This document shows positions 1 to 9,850 of a stretch of 64,000 bases of DNA, in pieces (positions within the stretch are counted from its first letter, which is position 1; each line of letters starts with the position of its first letter). Both the position numbers and the translations under genes were made by a program. The stretch is from an uncultured Clostridiaceae bacterium (GTDB lineage Bacteria > Bacillota > Clostridia > Clostridiales > Clostridiaceae). The stretch covers positions 186,001 to 250,000 of the forward strand of contig CAMJGD010000002.1 of assembly GCA_946405135.1 (NCBI GenBank). The letters are read 5' to 3'. Below the pieces are notes generated by a model, which was given only the letters and a program-made list of their open reading frames with translations, ran no database searches and was not told where the DNA came from.

Positions 1-708
<708 letters not shown>

Positions 709-724
709 TTAATAAAAAGATTTT

Positions 725-749
725 AAAAAAGCACCCTCTGAAAGGGTGC
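725..749 (-). terminator. Rho-independent terminator between rpmA and obg
   Basis: A 7-bp GC-rich stem (GCACCCT / AGGGTGC) followed on the minus strand by six T. It lies between rpmA and obg, so obg is either reached by read-through or has its own promoter inside this 114-nt gap. Confidence 0.8.
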
Positions 750-765
750 CCTATAAACAATTTAA

Positions 766-1068
766 CTATTCAGCTATAGCTTCTTGTACATCTACTGGAT
801 AAACACTTGCTTTTTTCTTTTCTCTTCCCATTCTTTCGTACTTTACAACTCCATCAACTTTAGCAAATAAAGTGTCATCCTTACCTATTCCAACATTTGA
901 TCCTGGATGAATTTTTGTTCCTCTCTGTCTAACCAATATGTTTCCTGCAAGAACGAACTGACCATCTGAACACTTAACGCCAAGTCTTTTGGATTCAGAA
1001 TCTCTACCGTTTTTAGAGCTACCTACTCCTTTTTTATGAGCGAATAACTGAAGGTTCATAATTAGCAT
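766..1068 (-). CDS. rpmA: 50S ribosomal protein bL27, with cleavable N-terminal extension
   Basis: bL27 is a large-subunit protein whose N-terminus reaches the peptidyl transferase centre. At 100 residues it is a little longer than enterobacterial L27. It begins [21 protein letters not shown]: the LQLFA-HKKG segment matches the Firmicutes extension that is removed by the cysteine protease Prp (known for Staphylococcus aureus), leaving HKKGVGSS as the mature end. The ATG at 1068 has an AGGAGGTG site 7 nt upstream that overlaps the end of prp, so translation of the two is coupled. The protease gene sits immediately upstream. Confidence 0.97.
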   Translation of the reverse strand: MLIMNLQLFAHKKGVGSSKNGRDSESKRLGVKCSDGQFVLAGNILVRQRGTKIHPGSNVGIGKDDTLFAKVDGVVKYERMGREKKKASVYPVDVQEAIAE

Positions 1069-1072
1069 GGGA

Positions 1073-1399
1073 CTACACCTCCTCTATTTTAACATTTATA
1101 TAATCACCGTAAGCTAATTTCATACTTTGAAAACTTTTTAACATGGTCTTTAAAAGCACTTGGCAGTTCTTTATATCTTCTAAAGAACTATCCTCCATAC
1201 TTAAACTTAAAAATCCATTATCCATATGATAATTAACCTTTATATTTAAAACTTCTTCAATTCCAATCACTACACTTTGTGAGAGTGCTGAAACTGCAGA
1301 GCAAATTATATCGTAACCTTCTTCTGCATAGCCTGAATGACCATTTATGTTGAATGCAACTATATAATCCTCTTTTTGTTTAAATACTATATTTATCAT
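1073..1399 (-). CDS. prp: Ribosomal-processing cysteine protease Prp (YsxB family)
   Basis: Prp removes the N-terminal extension of ribosomal protein L27. The 108-residue protein carries the family signature G-H-S-G-Y-A near residue 21 and D-I-I-C-S-A near residue 33, giving the catalytic His21/Cys33 pair. It lies between rplU (2-nt gap) and rpmA (4-nt gap), its usual place in Firmicutes, and the L27 encoded next door has the matching cleavage segment. Function is assigned from the family and this context. Confidence 0.93.
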   Translation of the reverse strand: MINIVFKQKEDYIVAFNINGHSGYAEEGYDIICSAVSALSQSVVIGIEEVLNIKVNYHMDNGFLSLSMEDSSLEDIKNCQVLLKTMLKSFQSMKLAYGDYINVKIEEV

Positions 1400-1401
1400 A
1401 A

Positions 1402-1716
1402 TTATGCTTCTATCTTTTCTATTACAAGTTTAGTATATGGCTGTCTATGTCCTTGCTTCTTTCTGTAGTCTTTCTTTGGCTTATACTTGAATACTACAAC
1501 TTTTTTAGCCTTACCCTGTCCAGCAACTTTTGCTAAAACCTTAGCTCCTGCAACTACTGGGCTTCCTACAACTAACTCTCCATTTTCTTTGGAAATAGCA
1601 AGAATTTCAGTTAATTCAACAGTGGAATCTACTTCAGCGTTTAGTTTTTCAACGAATATAACGTCTCCTTCTGAAACTCTGTACTGCTTTCCACCTGTAG
1701 CTAATACTGCGTACAT
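1402..1716 (-). CDS. rplU: 50S ribosomal protein bL21
   Basis: bL21 binds 23S rRNA in the large subunit. The 104-residue protein is of normal length, begins [14 protein letters not shown] and ends in the conserved basic [15 protein letters not shown] region. It is the first gene of the rplU-prp-rpmA(-obg) transcription unit, preceded by an AGGAGGTG site that is part of a recognisable L21 leader RNA and by a good sigma-A-type promoter at 1819-1847. Confidence 0.98.
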   Translation of the reverse strand: MYAVLATGGKQYRVSEGDVIFVEKLNAEVDSTVELTEILAISKENGELVVGSPVVAGAKVLAKVAGQGKAKKVVVFKYKPKKDYRKKQGHRQPYTKLVIEKIEA

Positions 1717-1812
1717 CTATAAAACACCTCCTCGATCCAGTCTCGCCACTTAGGGTACAAAGCCCTTAAATTACTGCTCTGTTTATAAAAAACCCATTCT
1801 GTGCGGTCTACA
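1717..1812 (-). ncRNA. L21 leader (ribosomal protein autoregulatory leader)
   Basis: The 5' UTR of rplU contains the segments I recognise from the Firmicutes L21 leader family: GACCGCACAGAAUGGGU, AAGGGCU..GUACCCU, and UGGCGAGACUGGAUCGAGG running into the AGGAGGUG ribosome binding site. The AGGGCUuuguACCCU part can form a hairpin. The family is thought to let L21 control its own operon. Identification is from memory of the consensus, not from a covariance search. Confidence 0.8.
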
Positions 1813-1818
1813 AAAGCC

Positions 1819-1847
1819 ATTTTATCACATTCTTATATATTTGTAAA
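1819..1847 (-). promoter_or_regulatory. sigma-A-type promoter of rplU operon
   Basis: On the minus strand TTTACA, a 17-nt spacer and TAAAAT. Transcription would start near 1812, at the 5' end of the L21 leader. A TTGACA a few bases further upstream is an alternative -35 but fits a -10 less well. Confidence 0.7.
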
Positions 1848-1867
1848 GATTTTTGTCAATTTATTGT

Positions 1868-3310
1868 TTAAATTTCTATTTTGTACTTTTTTACATTTTC
1901 AATTTGATTAGCAAAAATTAAAGGTTCTACGTTAAAATATTCCACAGTAGTAACATAATTTAAGTATATATTTTTATTAAAAGCATCTATAGATTTTATA
2001 AACTCAAATAAATTATCACTTATATAATCTTTATATATATCATTTATTTCTATGTATATATCCTTTATATTATTTTCTGAGTCTACCTTTAATATTTCAT
2101 TTTTAATAAGTACAGTTATATAAGAAAACTTTAATTTTTTTCCATAGCCCTTACATGCTTTGCATGGCTCTTCTATATATTCATATATATTTTTTCCTTT
2201 TCTTCTTCTGGCTATTTGGACAAGATTTAATTCTGTAAAAGGATAAATTACTGTCTTATTTTTATCTCCTTCAAACCCTTTTTCTAATATTCTTATTATA
2301 TCCGCTTTGCATGAGTTTTCCTTCATATCTATGAAGTCTATTATTATTATGCCACTTAAATTTCTGAGTCTTATCTGGGTTGCAATCTCTTCTGCTGCCT
2401 GCATATTTGTTATATATGCGGTTTTGTCTAAATTCTTCCCGCTTACATTTTTCCCGGAATTTACATCAACTACATACATAGCCTCTGTTCTATCTATCAC
2501 AATATGTCCTCCACAAGGAAGATTTACTCTATGATTTCTTAAGGCTAAAATTTCTTTTTCAATACCATAATAGTCAAACATAGTTCTATAACCATCATAT
2601 AGTTCTAATTTAAGACATATATCTTTTTTATCTTCAATGTACTTTTTTATGGTTTCAGCATCTTTTTTACTATCTACTGTAATTTTTTCAGTATCTAAAG
2701 TGATACAATCTCTTAAAATCTTATTTATTATGCTTTCATCACCATAAAGTTTTTTAGGGCTTATGCTGTAATTATACATTTTTTTTATATCTTCATATAT
2801 AGCATAAAGTTCTAATATTTCACTATCTATCATTTCTATTCCTACAAATTGAGCATTAGTTCTTATCTTTACTCCAATATCCTTAGGTGCACTTATAGAA
2901 GACAATACTTTACTCTTAAACTCTTTATCTTCTATTTTTTTAGAAAAGCTTATACGATCATCTAACGTAGTTATGACACAATATCTTCCTGGAATACTTA
3001 TACCATTATTCACCTTTGCCCCTTTATCTCCAAGCTCTTCTTTTATAACCTCTACAAGCACTTCCTGCCCCTTTTTAATTGAAGTATTCTTAAATCTGTT
3101 ATCTATATACATATAGGCATTTTTTTTATGACCGATATCTATAAAAGCGCATTTTATGGCAGGAACAATATTTTTTACAACACCTCTATATATTTCTCCT
3201 GGCAAAGGTTCGGAGGTTTCTTCTTCTATAAAACATTCTATAAGCTTTTCATTTTCCTTTATAGCTACACGTAACAGGTTATTTCTTCTTTCTATAAATA
3301 TATTTCTCAT
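1868..3310 (-). CDS. rng: Ribonuclease G/E family endoribonuclease
   Basis: Endonuclease of single-stranded, 5'-monophosphorylated RNA, active in rRNA maturation and mRNA decay. At 480 residues it is RNase G-sized and has no RNase E scaffold tail. Visible parts: an S1 domain around residues 35-100 (YRGVVKNIVPAIKCAFIDIG), the DNase I-like catalytic domain with acidic motifs VVDVNSG and IIIIDFIDM that supply the two metal-binding aspartates, and the Zn-link CKACKGYG near residue 385. It lies between the L21 operon and the radical-SAM pair, a common clostridial order. Confidence 0.93.
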   Translation of the reverse strand: MRNIFIERRNNLLRVAIKENEKLIECFIEEETSEPLPGEIYRGVVKNIVPAIKCAFIDIGHKKNAYMYIDNRFKNTSIKKGQEVLVEVIKEELGDKGAKVNNGISIPGRYCVITTLDDRISFSKKIEDKEFKSKVLSSISAPKDIGVKIRTNAQFVGIEMIDSEILELYAIYEDIKKMYNYSISPKKLYGDESIINKILRDCITLDTEKITVDSKKDAETIKKYIEDKKDICLKLELYDGYRTMFDYYGIEKEILALRNHRVNLPCGGHIVIDRTEAMYVVDVNSGKNVSGKNLDKTAYITNMQAAEEIATQIRLRNLSGIIIIDFIDMKENSCKADIIRILEKGFEGDKNKTVIYPFTELNLVQIARRRKGKNIYEYIEEPCKACKGYGKKLKFSYITVLIKNEILKVDSENNIKDIYIEINDIYKDYISDNLFEFIKSIDAFNKNIYLNYVTTVEYFNVEPLIFANQIENVKKYKIEI

Positions 3311-3368
3311 TTACATACACTTCCCCTTATGAACTTTCCCCATCTCTAGAGATAATGGTAAACTTCTT

Positions 3369-4067
3369 TTAAACATATTTAGATAGAGGAACTAACTTAT
3401 TTCCTTTATATGCAAACATTTCTTCCCTTTTTATCTGTACGAAAGCATCTAAATCTGCAGCCTCTGTTTTTTCTTTTATATAATTAGATATAAGTTCTGC
3501 AGATAGGTTTTCTTTGCTTCCACAGGCAATAGTAGTTTTTATGACAAGATAATCATCTTTTATCCAATATTTAAAGTCTTTAATAAGAGCCTTTATATCA
3601 ACTTCTTTTTCCCCTTTTTTGCTCTTTTTAACTGTTACCCATTGAGGCATATTAAGGAGTTCCTTCATTGACTTTTCCAATTTATCTAAGGAATTGTATT
3701 TTATTTTTATGGTATAAGAAGCTGCATCAATAAGTGCCATAGCTTGAGGAACTTTTTTATCTCCTTTTTGTATAACCTTATGAACGCTTAATATGCGGAT
3801 TCCTCTAGGACAAGACTTATTTAATTTATCCATTATTTCTCTTTCTTCCATTTCTTCCCTTAAAACTAAATCCATGTACTCTCCTTCAGAATACACTCCT
3901 ACAGAAAGTGGTTGAGCTATGGATAAATTCATATGTGGATTAAATCCTTTGGAATATTCTACTGGAAGCTCAGCTCTTCTTATAGCTCTTTGTAAAGTTC
4001 TCATAAGATCAAGATGAGATATAAATTTTATTTCTGATTCTTTAGTGAATTTGATCAAGTATCGCAC
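3369..4067 (-). CDS. TIGR03936/DUF2344 family protein, radical-SAM partner
   Basis: A protein of unknown biochemical role that almost always neighbours, or is fused to, the TIGR03960 radical-SAM protein, as here. The product (about 232 residues) starts VRYLIKFTKESEIKFISHLDLMRT and has the conserved EYSKGFNPHMNLSIAQPLSVG stretch (two segments of the family signature). I prefer the GTG at 4067, giving the family's usual MRYLIKF start; an ATG at 4100 adds 11 residues and also has a possible GGGG site. Either start overlaps the end of the upstream gene, implying translational coupling. The family is suspected to act in tRNA or rRNA modification, which is inference only. Confidence 0.88.
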   Translation of the reverse strand: MRYLIKFTKESEIKFISHLDLMRTLQRAIRRAELPVEYSKGFNPHMNLSIAQPLSVGVYSEGEYMDLVLREEMEEREIMDKLNKSCPRGIRILSVHKVIQKGDKKVPQAMALIDAASYTIKIKYNSLDKLEKSMKELLNMPQWVTVKKSKKGEKEVDIKALIKDFKYWIKDDYLVIKTTIACGSKENLSAELISNYIKEKTEAADLDAFVQIKREEMFAYKGNKLVPLSKYV

Positions 4068-5904
4068 CTTCAAAGCACTTCCCTTCTTTAAAGTTAACAT
4101 TTACCCCACAGCCAGTACAGCCTACTCTACAATTTTGTGTAAGTTCGGCTCTTTTAGCCTTTTCATTTTCTGCTATGAGATATTTTTTATTTACGCCTAT
4201 ATCAATAAAGTCCCAAGGAAGTATTTCTTCATAGCTTCTTTCCCTATAAGCATAGAATTCTCCTTTTAATCCGCACTCTTCCATAGCCTCTTTCCAAGTA
4301 TCAAAACTATAATATTCAGACCATCCATCGAATTTGGCACCTTTTTCAAAGGCTTTTATTATAACATCACAAACCCTTCTATCTCCTCTTGCAAGTACGG
4401 CTTCCATGTAGGATACAGTAGATTCATGATAATTATATACTACAGCTTTGCTCTTAATGGATGACTTTACAGCTTTTATCTTTTCCCCTACCTCTTCCAT
4501 GGTACTTTGTGGTGCCCATTGGAATGGAGTAAAAGGTTTTGGTACAAATATGGAAGTACTTGAAGTAACTCTTAATCCCTTATTTCTTATATTTTTAGGT
4601 ACCTTAAAATATTCAGCAGCAACTTTATCAGATAGTTCTCCTATGCCTTTTACATCTTCCATGGTTTCATAGGGAAGACCTATCATAAAATATAGTTTTA
4701 TGGAAGACCAGCCTGATTCAAAAGCATTTTTTGAAGCTTCCAATACCCTTTCTTCTGTTACTCCTTTGTTTATTATATCTCTCATCCTTTGAGAACCAGC
4801 TTCTGGAGCAAAGGTAAGTCCTGTCTTTTTAACCTTTTGAATCTCTTTTATTAAATCTACAGAAAAAGCATCTATTCTTATAGAAGGTAAAGATACACTT
4901 ACATTATCTTCTCTGTGTTTTTCAATAAGTGAAAACACAAGATTCTTTATATCAGAGTAATCACATATACTCAAAGAACTTAAAGAAATTTCATTATAAC
5001 CTGTGGCTTTCAAAAGATTTTCTGCCTGTTTTATCAAAGTATCTATACTTTTTTCTCTTACTGGTCTATATATCATGCCTGCCTGACAAAATCTACAGCC
5101 ATTAGTACATCCTCTAAAAGTTTCAAGTATAATTCTATCATGAACTATTTCAGTATAAGGAACTATCATGTTTTCAGGATAGATCACTTTATCATAATTG
5201 GTTATGAATCTCTTTTGTACCTTTTCAGGCACATCTTCATATTTAGCTTTGAAAGCTTTTATAGTTCCATCCTCATGATAAGTTACATCATAAAGTGATG
5301 GCACATATACTCCTCTTATCTTTGAAATCTCTCTTAAAAATTCTTTCTTTTTACCTTTACCTTTATATTTTTTATATACTTCCAGTACATCATTCATAAT
5401 TTCTTCTCCTTCGCCTAATTCAAAGAAGTCTATAATATCATGTAACGGCTCTGGATTATATGCACAAGGTCCTCCTGCCATAACTATAGGCTCATCTTCG
5501 CCTCTTTCTGAAGCTCTTATAGTTATGCCTGCCATATCTAACATATTGAGTATGTTAGTATAGCTCATCTCGTACTGTAATGTAAACCCAATAATATCAA
5601 ATTCTTTCAAAGAATCCTTGGTCTCTAAAGTATAAAGAGGAATATTATTTTCTCTTAAAAGTTTTTCCATATCTGGCCAAGGGGCAAAAGTTCTCTCACA
5701 ATAAGTATCTTCTCTAGAATTTAGCACATGATAAAGTATTCTGCTGCCTAAATGAGACATGCCTACCTCATATACATCAGGAAAACAAAATGCAAATCTT
5801 ATGTCTACTTTATCTTTATCTTTAATACAAGAGTTTAATTCTCCACCAATATATCTTGCAGGTTTTTCTACTTTATATAATATATCATCAGTTATTTTAT
5901 TCAT
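4042..5904 (-). CDS. TIGR03960 family B12-binding-type radical SAM protein
   Basis: A 620-residue radical SAM enzyme of unknown substrate. The [4Fe-4S]/SAM motif is CTNGCRFC (CxxxCxxC) near residue 270, preceded by a cobalamin-binding-like N-terminal domain (FCFPDVYEVGMSHLG and a glycine-rich MAGGPCAYNP) and followed by a TIM-barrel with APEAGSQRMR and a DUF2344-linked C-terminal domain. The end carries a second cysteine cluster, NCRVGCTGCGVN, which could hold another Fe-S cluster. It overlaps the downstream TIGR03936 gene, so the two proteins are very likely made together. Confidence 0.92.
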   Translation of the reverse strand: MNKITDDILYKVEKPARYIGGELNSCIKDKDKVDIRFAFCFPDVYEVGMSHLGSRILYHVLNSREDTYCERTFAPWPDMEKLLRENNIPLYTLETKDSLKEFDIIGFTLQYEMSYTNILNMLDMAGITIRASERGEDEPIVMAGGPCAYNPEPLHDIIDFFELGEGEEIMNDVLEVYKKYKGKGKKKEFLREISKIRGVYVPSLYDVTYHEDGTIKAFKAKYEDVPEKVQKRFITNYDKVIYPENMIVPYTEIVHDRIILETFRGCTNGCRFCQAGMIYRPVREKSIDTLIKQAENLLKATGYNEISLSSLSICDYSDIKNLVFSLIEKHREDNVSVSLPSIRIDAFSVDLIKEIQKVKKTGLTFAPEAGSQRMRDIINKGVTEERVLEASKNAFESGWSSIKLYFMIGLPYETMEDVKGIGELSDKVAAEYFKVPKNIRNKGLRVTSSTSIFVPKPFTPFQWAPQSTMEEVGEKIKAVKSSIKSKAVVYNYHESTVSYMEAVLARGDRRVCDVIIKAFEKGAKFDGWSEYYSFDTWKEAMEECGLKGEFYAYRERSYEEILPWDFIDIGVNKKYLIAENEKAKRAELTQNCRVGCTGCGVNVNFKEGKCFEGAILDQIH

Positions 5905-5942
5905 TTTTTCCTCCTTGTAAACCTGTAATTTAAGGTTTATAA

Positions 5943-5978
5943 AAAGGATAAAAATTTTAAAACAAATTTTTATCCTTT
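5943..5978 (-). terminator. Terminator after the SpoIVFB-like gene
   Basis: A 15-bp perfect stem (AAAGGATAAAAATTT / AAATTTTTATCCTTT) with a 6-nt loop, ending in T-rich sequence on the minus strand, between the M50 protease gene and the radical SAM gene. Confidence 0.75.
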
Positions 5979-6053
5979 ATTTTAATTACATCTTTATATT
6001 TTAACATATTTTTTAGATATTAAACAAGTTTCCGTATTTTAATAAAAATTATT

Positions 6054-6902
6054 TTATGTTTTTTTTATATTTATATATTCCTCAATAGTTATATTTCCAT
6101 AGATTTTAAGTGCCTGAATTATATCCTGTTCATATATAATATCTATAACTTTCATGTCATCATCTAGCACAGTGAAAATATTATATTTATTTTTATCTAA
6201 AATGCTTAATGCTTTTATTAAGTCATTTTTAAAATAAATGGATATGCTTTTATTTTCTATATATTTATTTTTTAAAAATCTTATCTTTTTTTTTACCACA
6301 TCGCCCATGATTACATATGCTATCCTTTCTTTTTCTTTACTAGATATATAAATTATAAATAGAGATAATAGTCCTAAATTTACATTAAATATCTTAAAAA
6401 AAATCAAAAAAATAAAATAGCCCAATAGTAAAGTACCTATTACGATGCTGATTTTTATGGTTATCCTATTTGCTCTTTTATATATAGTTTTTGTACTTAA
6501 GATATCTCTGAGTACTCTTGCCCCATCTAAAGGAAAAGCAGGTATTAGATTGAAAACTCCTAAGGCTATATTAGTTCTTAAGCTTAAGGTTATTATATCG
6601 TTAGAATAAAATAAAGATATTAGATAAAATAAAACAGCTAAAGCTATATTGGATAATGGGCCAGCTAAAGCTATAATCATATCTTGTCTTGTAGATATAT
6701 AATCTAAGCTTTCAGATTGAAGCACCATACCCATTGGAATAAACTTTATATTCATATCCTCTATACCAACTTTTTTTGCACATAAAAAATGAAAAAATTC
6801 ATGCATCATAATCCACAAAAAACATAAAAGAAAATTTATATTAAAACCTGCAATCAATATGATTATTATATAGGGTATAAAAAGTCTGCTTATCTTTATC
6901 AT
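6054..6902 (-). CDS. spoIVFB: SpoIVFB-like site-2 (M50) intramembrane metalloprotease
   Basis: Site-2 protease expected to cleave a membrane-bound precursor; in Bacillus SpoIVFB releases sigma-K in the mother cell. The 282-residue protein has the zinc motif HEFFH near residue 34, the second metal motif NLIPAFPLDGARV near residue 120, several hydrophobic segments, and a C-terminal CBS-like region (ALSILDKNKYNIFTVLDDD). It lies 13 nt downstream of a SpoIVFA-like gene and near rplU-obg, matching the spoIVFA-spoIVFB-rplU gene order of Bacillus. The symbol is by family and synteny; processing of pro-sigma-K by this copy is inference. Confidence 0.82.
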   Translation of the reverse strand: MIKISRLFIPYIIIILIAGFNINFLLCFLWIMMHEFFHFLCAKKVGIEDMNIKFIPMGMVLQSESLDYISTRQDMIIALAGPLSNIALAVLFYLISLFYSNDIITLSLRTNIALGVFNLIPAFPLDGARVLRDILSTKTIYKRANRITIKISIVIGTLLLGYFIFLIFFKIFNVNLGLLSLFIIYISSKEKERIAYVIMGDVVKKKIRFLKNKYIENKSISIYFKNDLIKALSILDKNKYNIFTVLDDDMKVIDIIYEQDIIQALKIYGNITIEEYINIKKT

Positions 6903-6915
6903 TAAATACTCCTAA

Positions 6916-7722
6916 TCAATTTTTAAATGCACTCTCTTCAAAGTAATCTAGTGGGTTCTTGCACTGCCCCATATAAATTATTTCAAAATGTAAATGTGGT
7001 GCTGTAGATCTTCCTGTATTACCGCTTTCAGCTATGTACTCACCTTTCTTAATTTTCTCTCCCTTCTTAACCATAATGTTGCTTAAATGAGCATATTTAG
7101 TCTCTATGCCTTTTCCATGATCCATAATTATATATTTACCTAGTAGCTTATCCTCTTTACATTCCTTTACTATTCCATCTCCTGAAGCTTTAATTTTTGT
7201 ATTCTCTTTAGCATCTATATCTATGCCTGTATGCTCACTTTTTTCTCCTGTAAATGGATCTTTCCTCATACCAAAACCTGAAGTTATTTCCCCTTTTACT
7301 GGTGGGATAAAGTTATCCTTTATAATATCTTCTAATTTTTTTGCCTTAGTTAACTTAATTTTTATAGATTCAAACTTTTTTTCTGTAGATTTCTTTATTT
7401 CTTCTATATCCGTACTTTTTATTTTATTGTAAATATATTTATAATCATAATTTTTACTCACTATGCCTTTAGAATAATTGTATACTGCTGCAGTTTGAGG
7501 AGTATGAACATATTTGCAAAATAGTACCATAAGAAATAATACAGCTACCCCTATAAGGTCCCTTAAAATTCTATTCATAAAATAGTTAGAACCATATATA
7601 TTTTTTTCCTTATTGGTATCAAAAGAATCCTTAGTAAAATAAGACTTGTAAGGATCTGCATTTCTTCTTTTTTGAAACATTTTCTCATAATAGCTTTCAT
7701 ATTGTGAATTGTAACTACCCAA
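6916..7722 (-). CDS. M23 (LytM) peptidase-domain membrane protein, SpoIVFA-like
   Basis: In Bacillus SpoIVFA holds SpoIVFB in an inhibited membrane complex. The N-terminal 60 residues are cytosolic and rich in Tyr/Lys, then one membrane segment (IGVAVLFLMVLFCKYV), a linker, and a C-terminal LytM domain with HTGIDID, YAHLSN and PHLHFE. The zinc ligands His/Asp of HTGID and the HLH histidines look intact, unlike a dead SpoIVFA, so it may still cut peptidoglycan. I chose the TTG at 7722, which has a GAGAGGGG site 7 nt upstream and gives a start MGSYNSQYESYYEK; an upstream ATG lacks a site. Confidence 0.78.
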   Translation of the reverse strand: MGSYNSQYESYYEKMFQKRRNADPYKSYFTKDSFDTNKEKNIYGSNYFMNRILRDLIGVAVLFLMVLFCKYVHTPQTAAVYNYSKGIVSKNYDYKYIYNKIKSTDIEEIKKSTEKKFESIKIKLTKAKKLEDIIKDNFIPPVKGEITSGFGMRKDPFTGEKSEHTGIDIDAKENTKIKASGDGIVKECKEDKLLGKYIIMDHGKGIETKYAHLSNIMVKKGEKIKKGEYIAESGNTGRSTAPHLHFEIIYMGQCKNPLDYFEESAFKN

Positions 7723-7819
7723 GACAGTTCCCCTCTCATTTTTATAATTGCTATATATTAAATATATTAATAAATGCATAAATTATTACATAACCCATAA
7801 CAATTTTTAAACAATAAAA

Positions 7820-7879
7820 AAATAGTTGTTAATAAAAAATATATCTTAAATAAGACTTACTTTTCATTAACAGCTATTT
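7820..7879 (-). terminator. Terminator after mgsA
   Basis: A 14-bp stem with one mismatch (AAATAGTTGTTAAT / ATTAACAGCTATTT) around a 32-nt loop, followed by T7 on the minus strand, just downstream of mgsA. The long loop lowers confidence. Confidence 0.5.
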
Positions 7880-7904
7880 ATATACTGATAATTTTTATAA
7901 ACTT

Positions 7905-8276
7905 TTACTCTCTATTTCTTAATGCTTTTATCATAACTTCTGCAGAACCTAAGTTGGTTGCAACAGGTATACAGTGTACATCGCATAATCTTAAAAGTGC
8001 TGTAACATCAGGTTCATGAGGCTGTGCTGTAAGAGGATCTCTTAAAAATATCACAAGATCCATATTGCCTTCTGCTATTTTAGATCCTATCTGCTGATCA
8101 CCGCCCAAAGGTCCAGATAAAAATCTATGAACTTTAAGTCCTACTATTTCGCTTATAAGCCTTCCTGTGGTACCTGTAGCAAAGAGTTCATGCTGCGTAA
8201 AAACATCTTCATACCTTCTTACAAAGTCTATGATATCATCCTTTTTTTTGTCATGAGCTATAAGTGCTATTCTCAT
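7905..8276 (-). CDS. mgsA: Methylglyoxal synthase
   Basis: Converts dihydroxyacetone phosphate to methylglyoxal and phosphate, a bypass that relieves sugar-phosphate stress. The 123-residue protein is shorter than the 150-residue E. coli enzyme but keeps [10 protein letters not shown], the phosphate loop [17 protein letters not shown], the catalytic Asp in FLRDPL and the His in [10 protein letters not shown]. It is 20 nt downstream of rodA and probably co-transcribed; the pairing with cell-shape genes is common in clostridia. Confidence 0.95.
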   Translation of the reverse strand: MRIALIAHDKKKDDIIDFVRRYEDVFTQHELFATGTTGRLISEIVGLKVHRFLSGPLGGDQQIGSKIAEGNMDLVIFLRDPLTAQPHEPDVTALLRLCDVHCIPVATNLGSAEVMIKALRNRE

Positions 8277-8296
8277 TTATAAAGCCTCCCTATATA

Positions 8297-9424
8297 TTAA
8301 AAGTTAATCTTTTTTCTTCTCATACCCACATTTAATACTAAAGCTAAAGATATAAAATTAGTTAAAAGGGAACTTCCCCCATAGCTTACTAAAGGCAAAG
8401 TTATACCTGTTATAGGCATAATTCCTATAGTCATACCTATATTTTGAAGAATAGAAAATAAAAAAGTTGATACAAATCCTGCACATATTATACTTCCAAA
8501 TATATCTTTAGAGCTCTTAGCAATATTAATTGCTCTGTATATTAATATTGCATAAAGCATTAGTAAAAAAATTGCTCCAATAAATCCAAGTTGTTCTCCT
8601 ATGGAAGAAAATATAAAATCTGTATGGATCTCTGGAACAAATTGAGATACATAACTAGAAGCATCATCAGGTTTTAAATGTATTCCTGTACCAAGAATTC
8701 CACCAGAACCTATACCTATTTTAGACTGTATAAGCTGCAGATTTTGCCCTAAAGGGTCTGCTTCTGGATTAATAAAAGAAGTAATTCTTCTTTTCCAATA
8801 AGGCTTCATAAGTTCTGAATTCCATAGTAATGCTATACTAGTGATTACCCCTGCTATTCCCCATATTATAACTTTCATATTTAGTCCAGCCATAAAGAAT
8901 ATACCTAAAGTTATAAAGAAACATACCATGGTCATACCCATATCAGGCTGCACCACAATCAAAATCATAGGCACTACTGCATAAAATGCTAAAGTAAAAA
9001 AGTTTTTAGGATCGTTTATGTTTCCTTCCATGTCTTCCATTTTTTTTGCTAGCATTATTATCATGGCTAGTTTAGCAAATTCTGCTGGCTGAATAGCTCT
9101 AGTTCCAATGGCTATCCATCCTCTAGCTCCCTTTACCACAGTACCTGCCACTCTAGTAAATAGAAGCAGTGCTATGGAAGCCCAATATATTATAGGAGCA
9201 TATCTTTGAATAACAGTATAATCCATAAGTAAAATTACATAGGTCATAACTAAACACAAAACAAGCCAAATAAGCTGTAATTTTAAATAGTATATGCCAT
9301 ATTTTCCCCTAGTAACGCTATATATATTAATAGCACCATATAATATTATTATAATAGAAACAATAATTATTCCAAAATCCAACTCTTTTAATAATTTTGA
9401 ATCAAGCTTTAATTTATTAAGCAT
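8297..9424 (-). CDS. rodA: Rod shape-determining peptidoglycan polymerase RodA (SEDS family)
   Basis: RodA is the glycosyltransferase of the elongasome and works with the class B PBP2. The 375-residue protein is almost wholly hydrophobic with about ten membrane segments and shows SEDS signatures: QPAEFAKLAMI, VVQPDMGMTMV (with the catalytic Asp), and the C-terminal GITLPLVSYGGSS. RodA rather than FtsW or SpoVE is inferred from the cluster: the partner PBP2 and MreBCD genes lie upstream on the same strand. Confidence 0.93.
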   Translation of the reverse strand: MLNKLKLDSKLLKELDFGIIIVSIIIILYGAINIYSVTRGKYGIYYLKLQLIWLVLCLVMTYVILLMDYTVIQRYAPIIYWASIALLLFTRVAGTVVKGARGWIAIGTRAIQPAEFAKLAMIIMLAKKMEDMEGNINDPKNFFTLAFYAVVPMILIVVQPDMGMTMVCFFITLGIFFMAGLNMKVIIWGIAGVITSIALLWNSELMKPYWKRRITSFINPEADPLGQNLQLIQSKIGIGSGGILGTGIHLKPDDASSYVSQFVPEIHTDFIFSSIGEQLGFIGAIFLLMLYAILIYRAINIAKSSKDIFGSIICAGFVSTFLFSILQNIGMTIGIMPITGITLPLVSYGGSSLLTNFISLALVLNVGMRRKKINF

Positions 9425-9571
9425 AAATTATCCCTCCAGCATAACGAATCAAAGTAAGTATAACATAAATATCAATAATATATATATACTATACACGAAA
9501 ATTCACAATGATTTTACTTAAACATCATAAAAAGCAGAGGGTATTATATAAATATTCATAAAACTACAAAT

Positions 9572-9838
9572 TTACCTTTCTTTTATCTTTTTAATAGGTA
9601 TATTTGCTATAAGAGCTGGTGCATTACCTTCACTTTCATCTGTAGAGGTAATAGCTATTTCTACATCTGTACTATCTATTTCTACATACCTTGTTATTAC
9701 TTCTAATATTTCACTTTTTATCATTTCGAGAAGCTGTGGAGACAGATCACCTCTGTCATGAATTAGGATAAGTTTTAATCTGTCTTTTGCTACTTCCTTA
9801 GAAGAAGTCTTTTTTGAAAAAAAGTTAAAGAAATCCAT
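9572..9838 (-). CDS. minE: Cell division topological specificity factor MinE
   Basis: MinE stimulates MinD ATPase and drives oscillation or positioning of the Min system. The 88-residue protein has the amphipathic N-terminus MDFFNFFSKKTSS (membrane targeting), the anti-MinCD region KDRLKLILIHDRGDLSP and the dimerisation domain EILEVITRYVEID. It is the last gene of minC-minD-minE, 12 nt after minD. Its presence means the organism uses a MinCDE system rather than relying on DivIVA alone. Confidence 0.95.
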   Translation of the reverse strand: MDFFNFFSKKTSSKEVAKDRLKLILIHDRGDLSPQLLEMIKSEILEVITRYVEIDSTDVEIAITSTDESEGNAPALIANIPIKKIKER

Positions 9839-9850
9839 AACCTAATCCTC

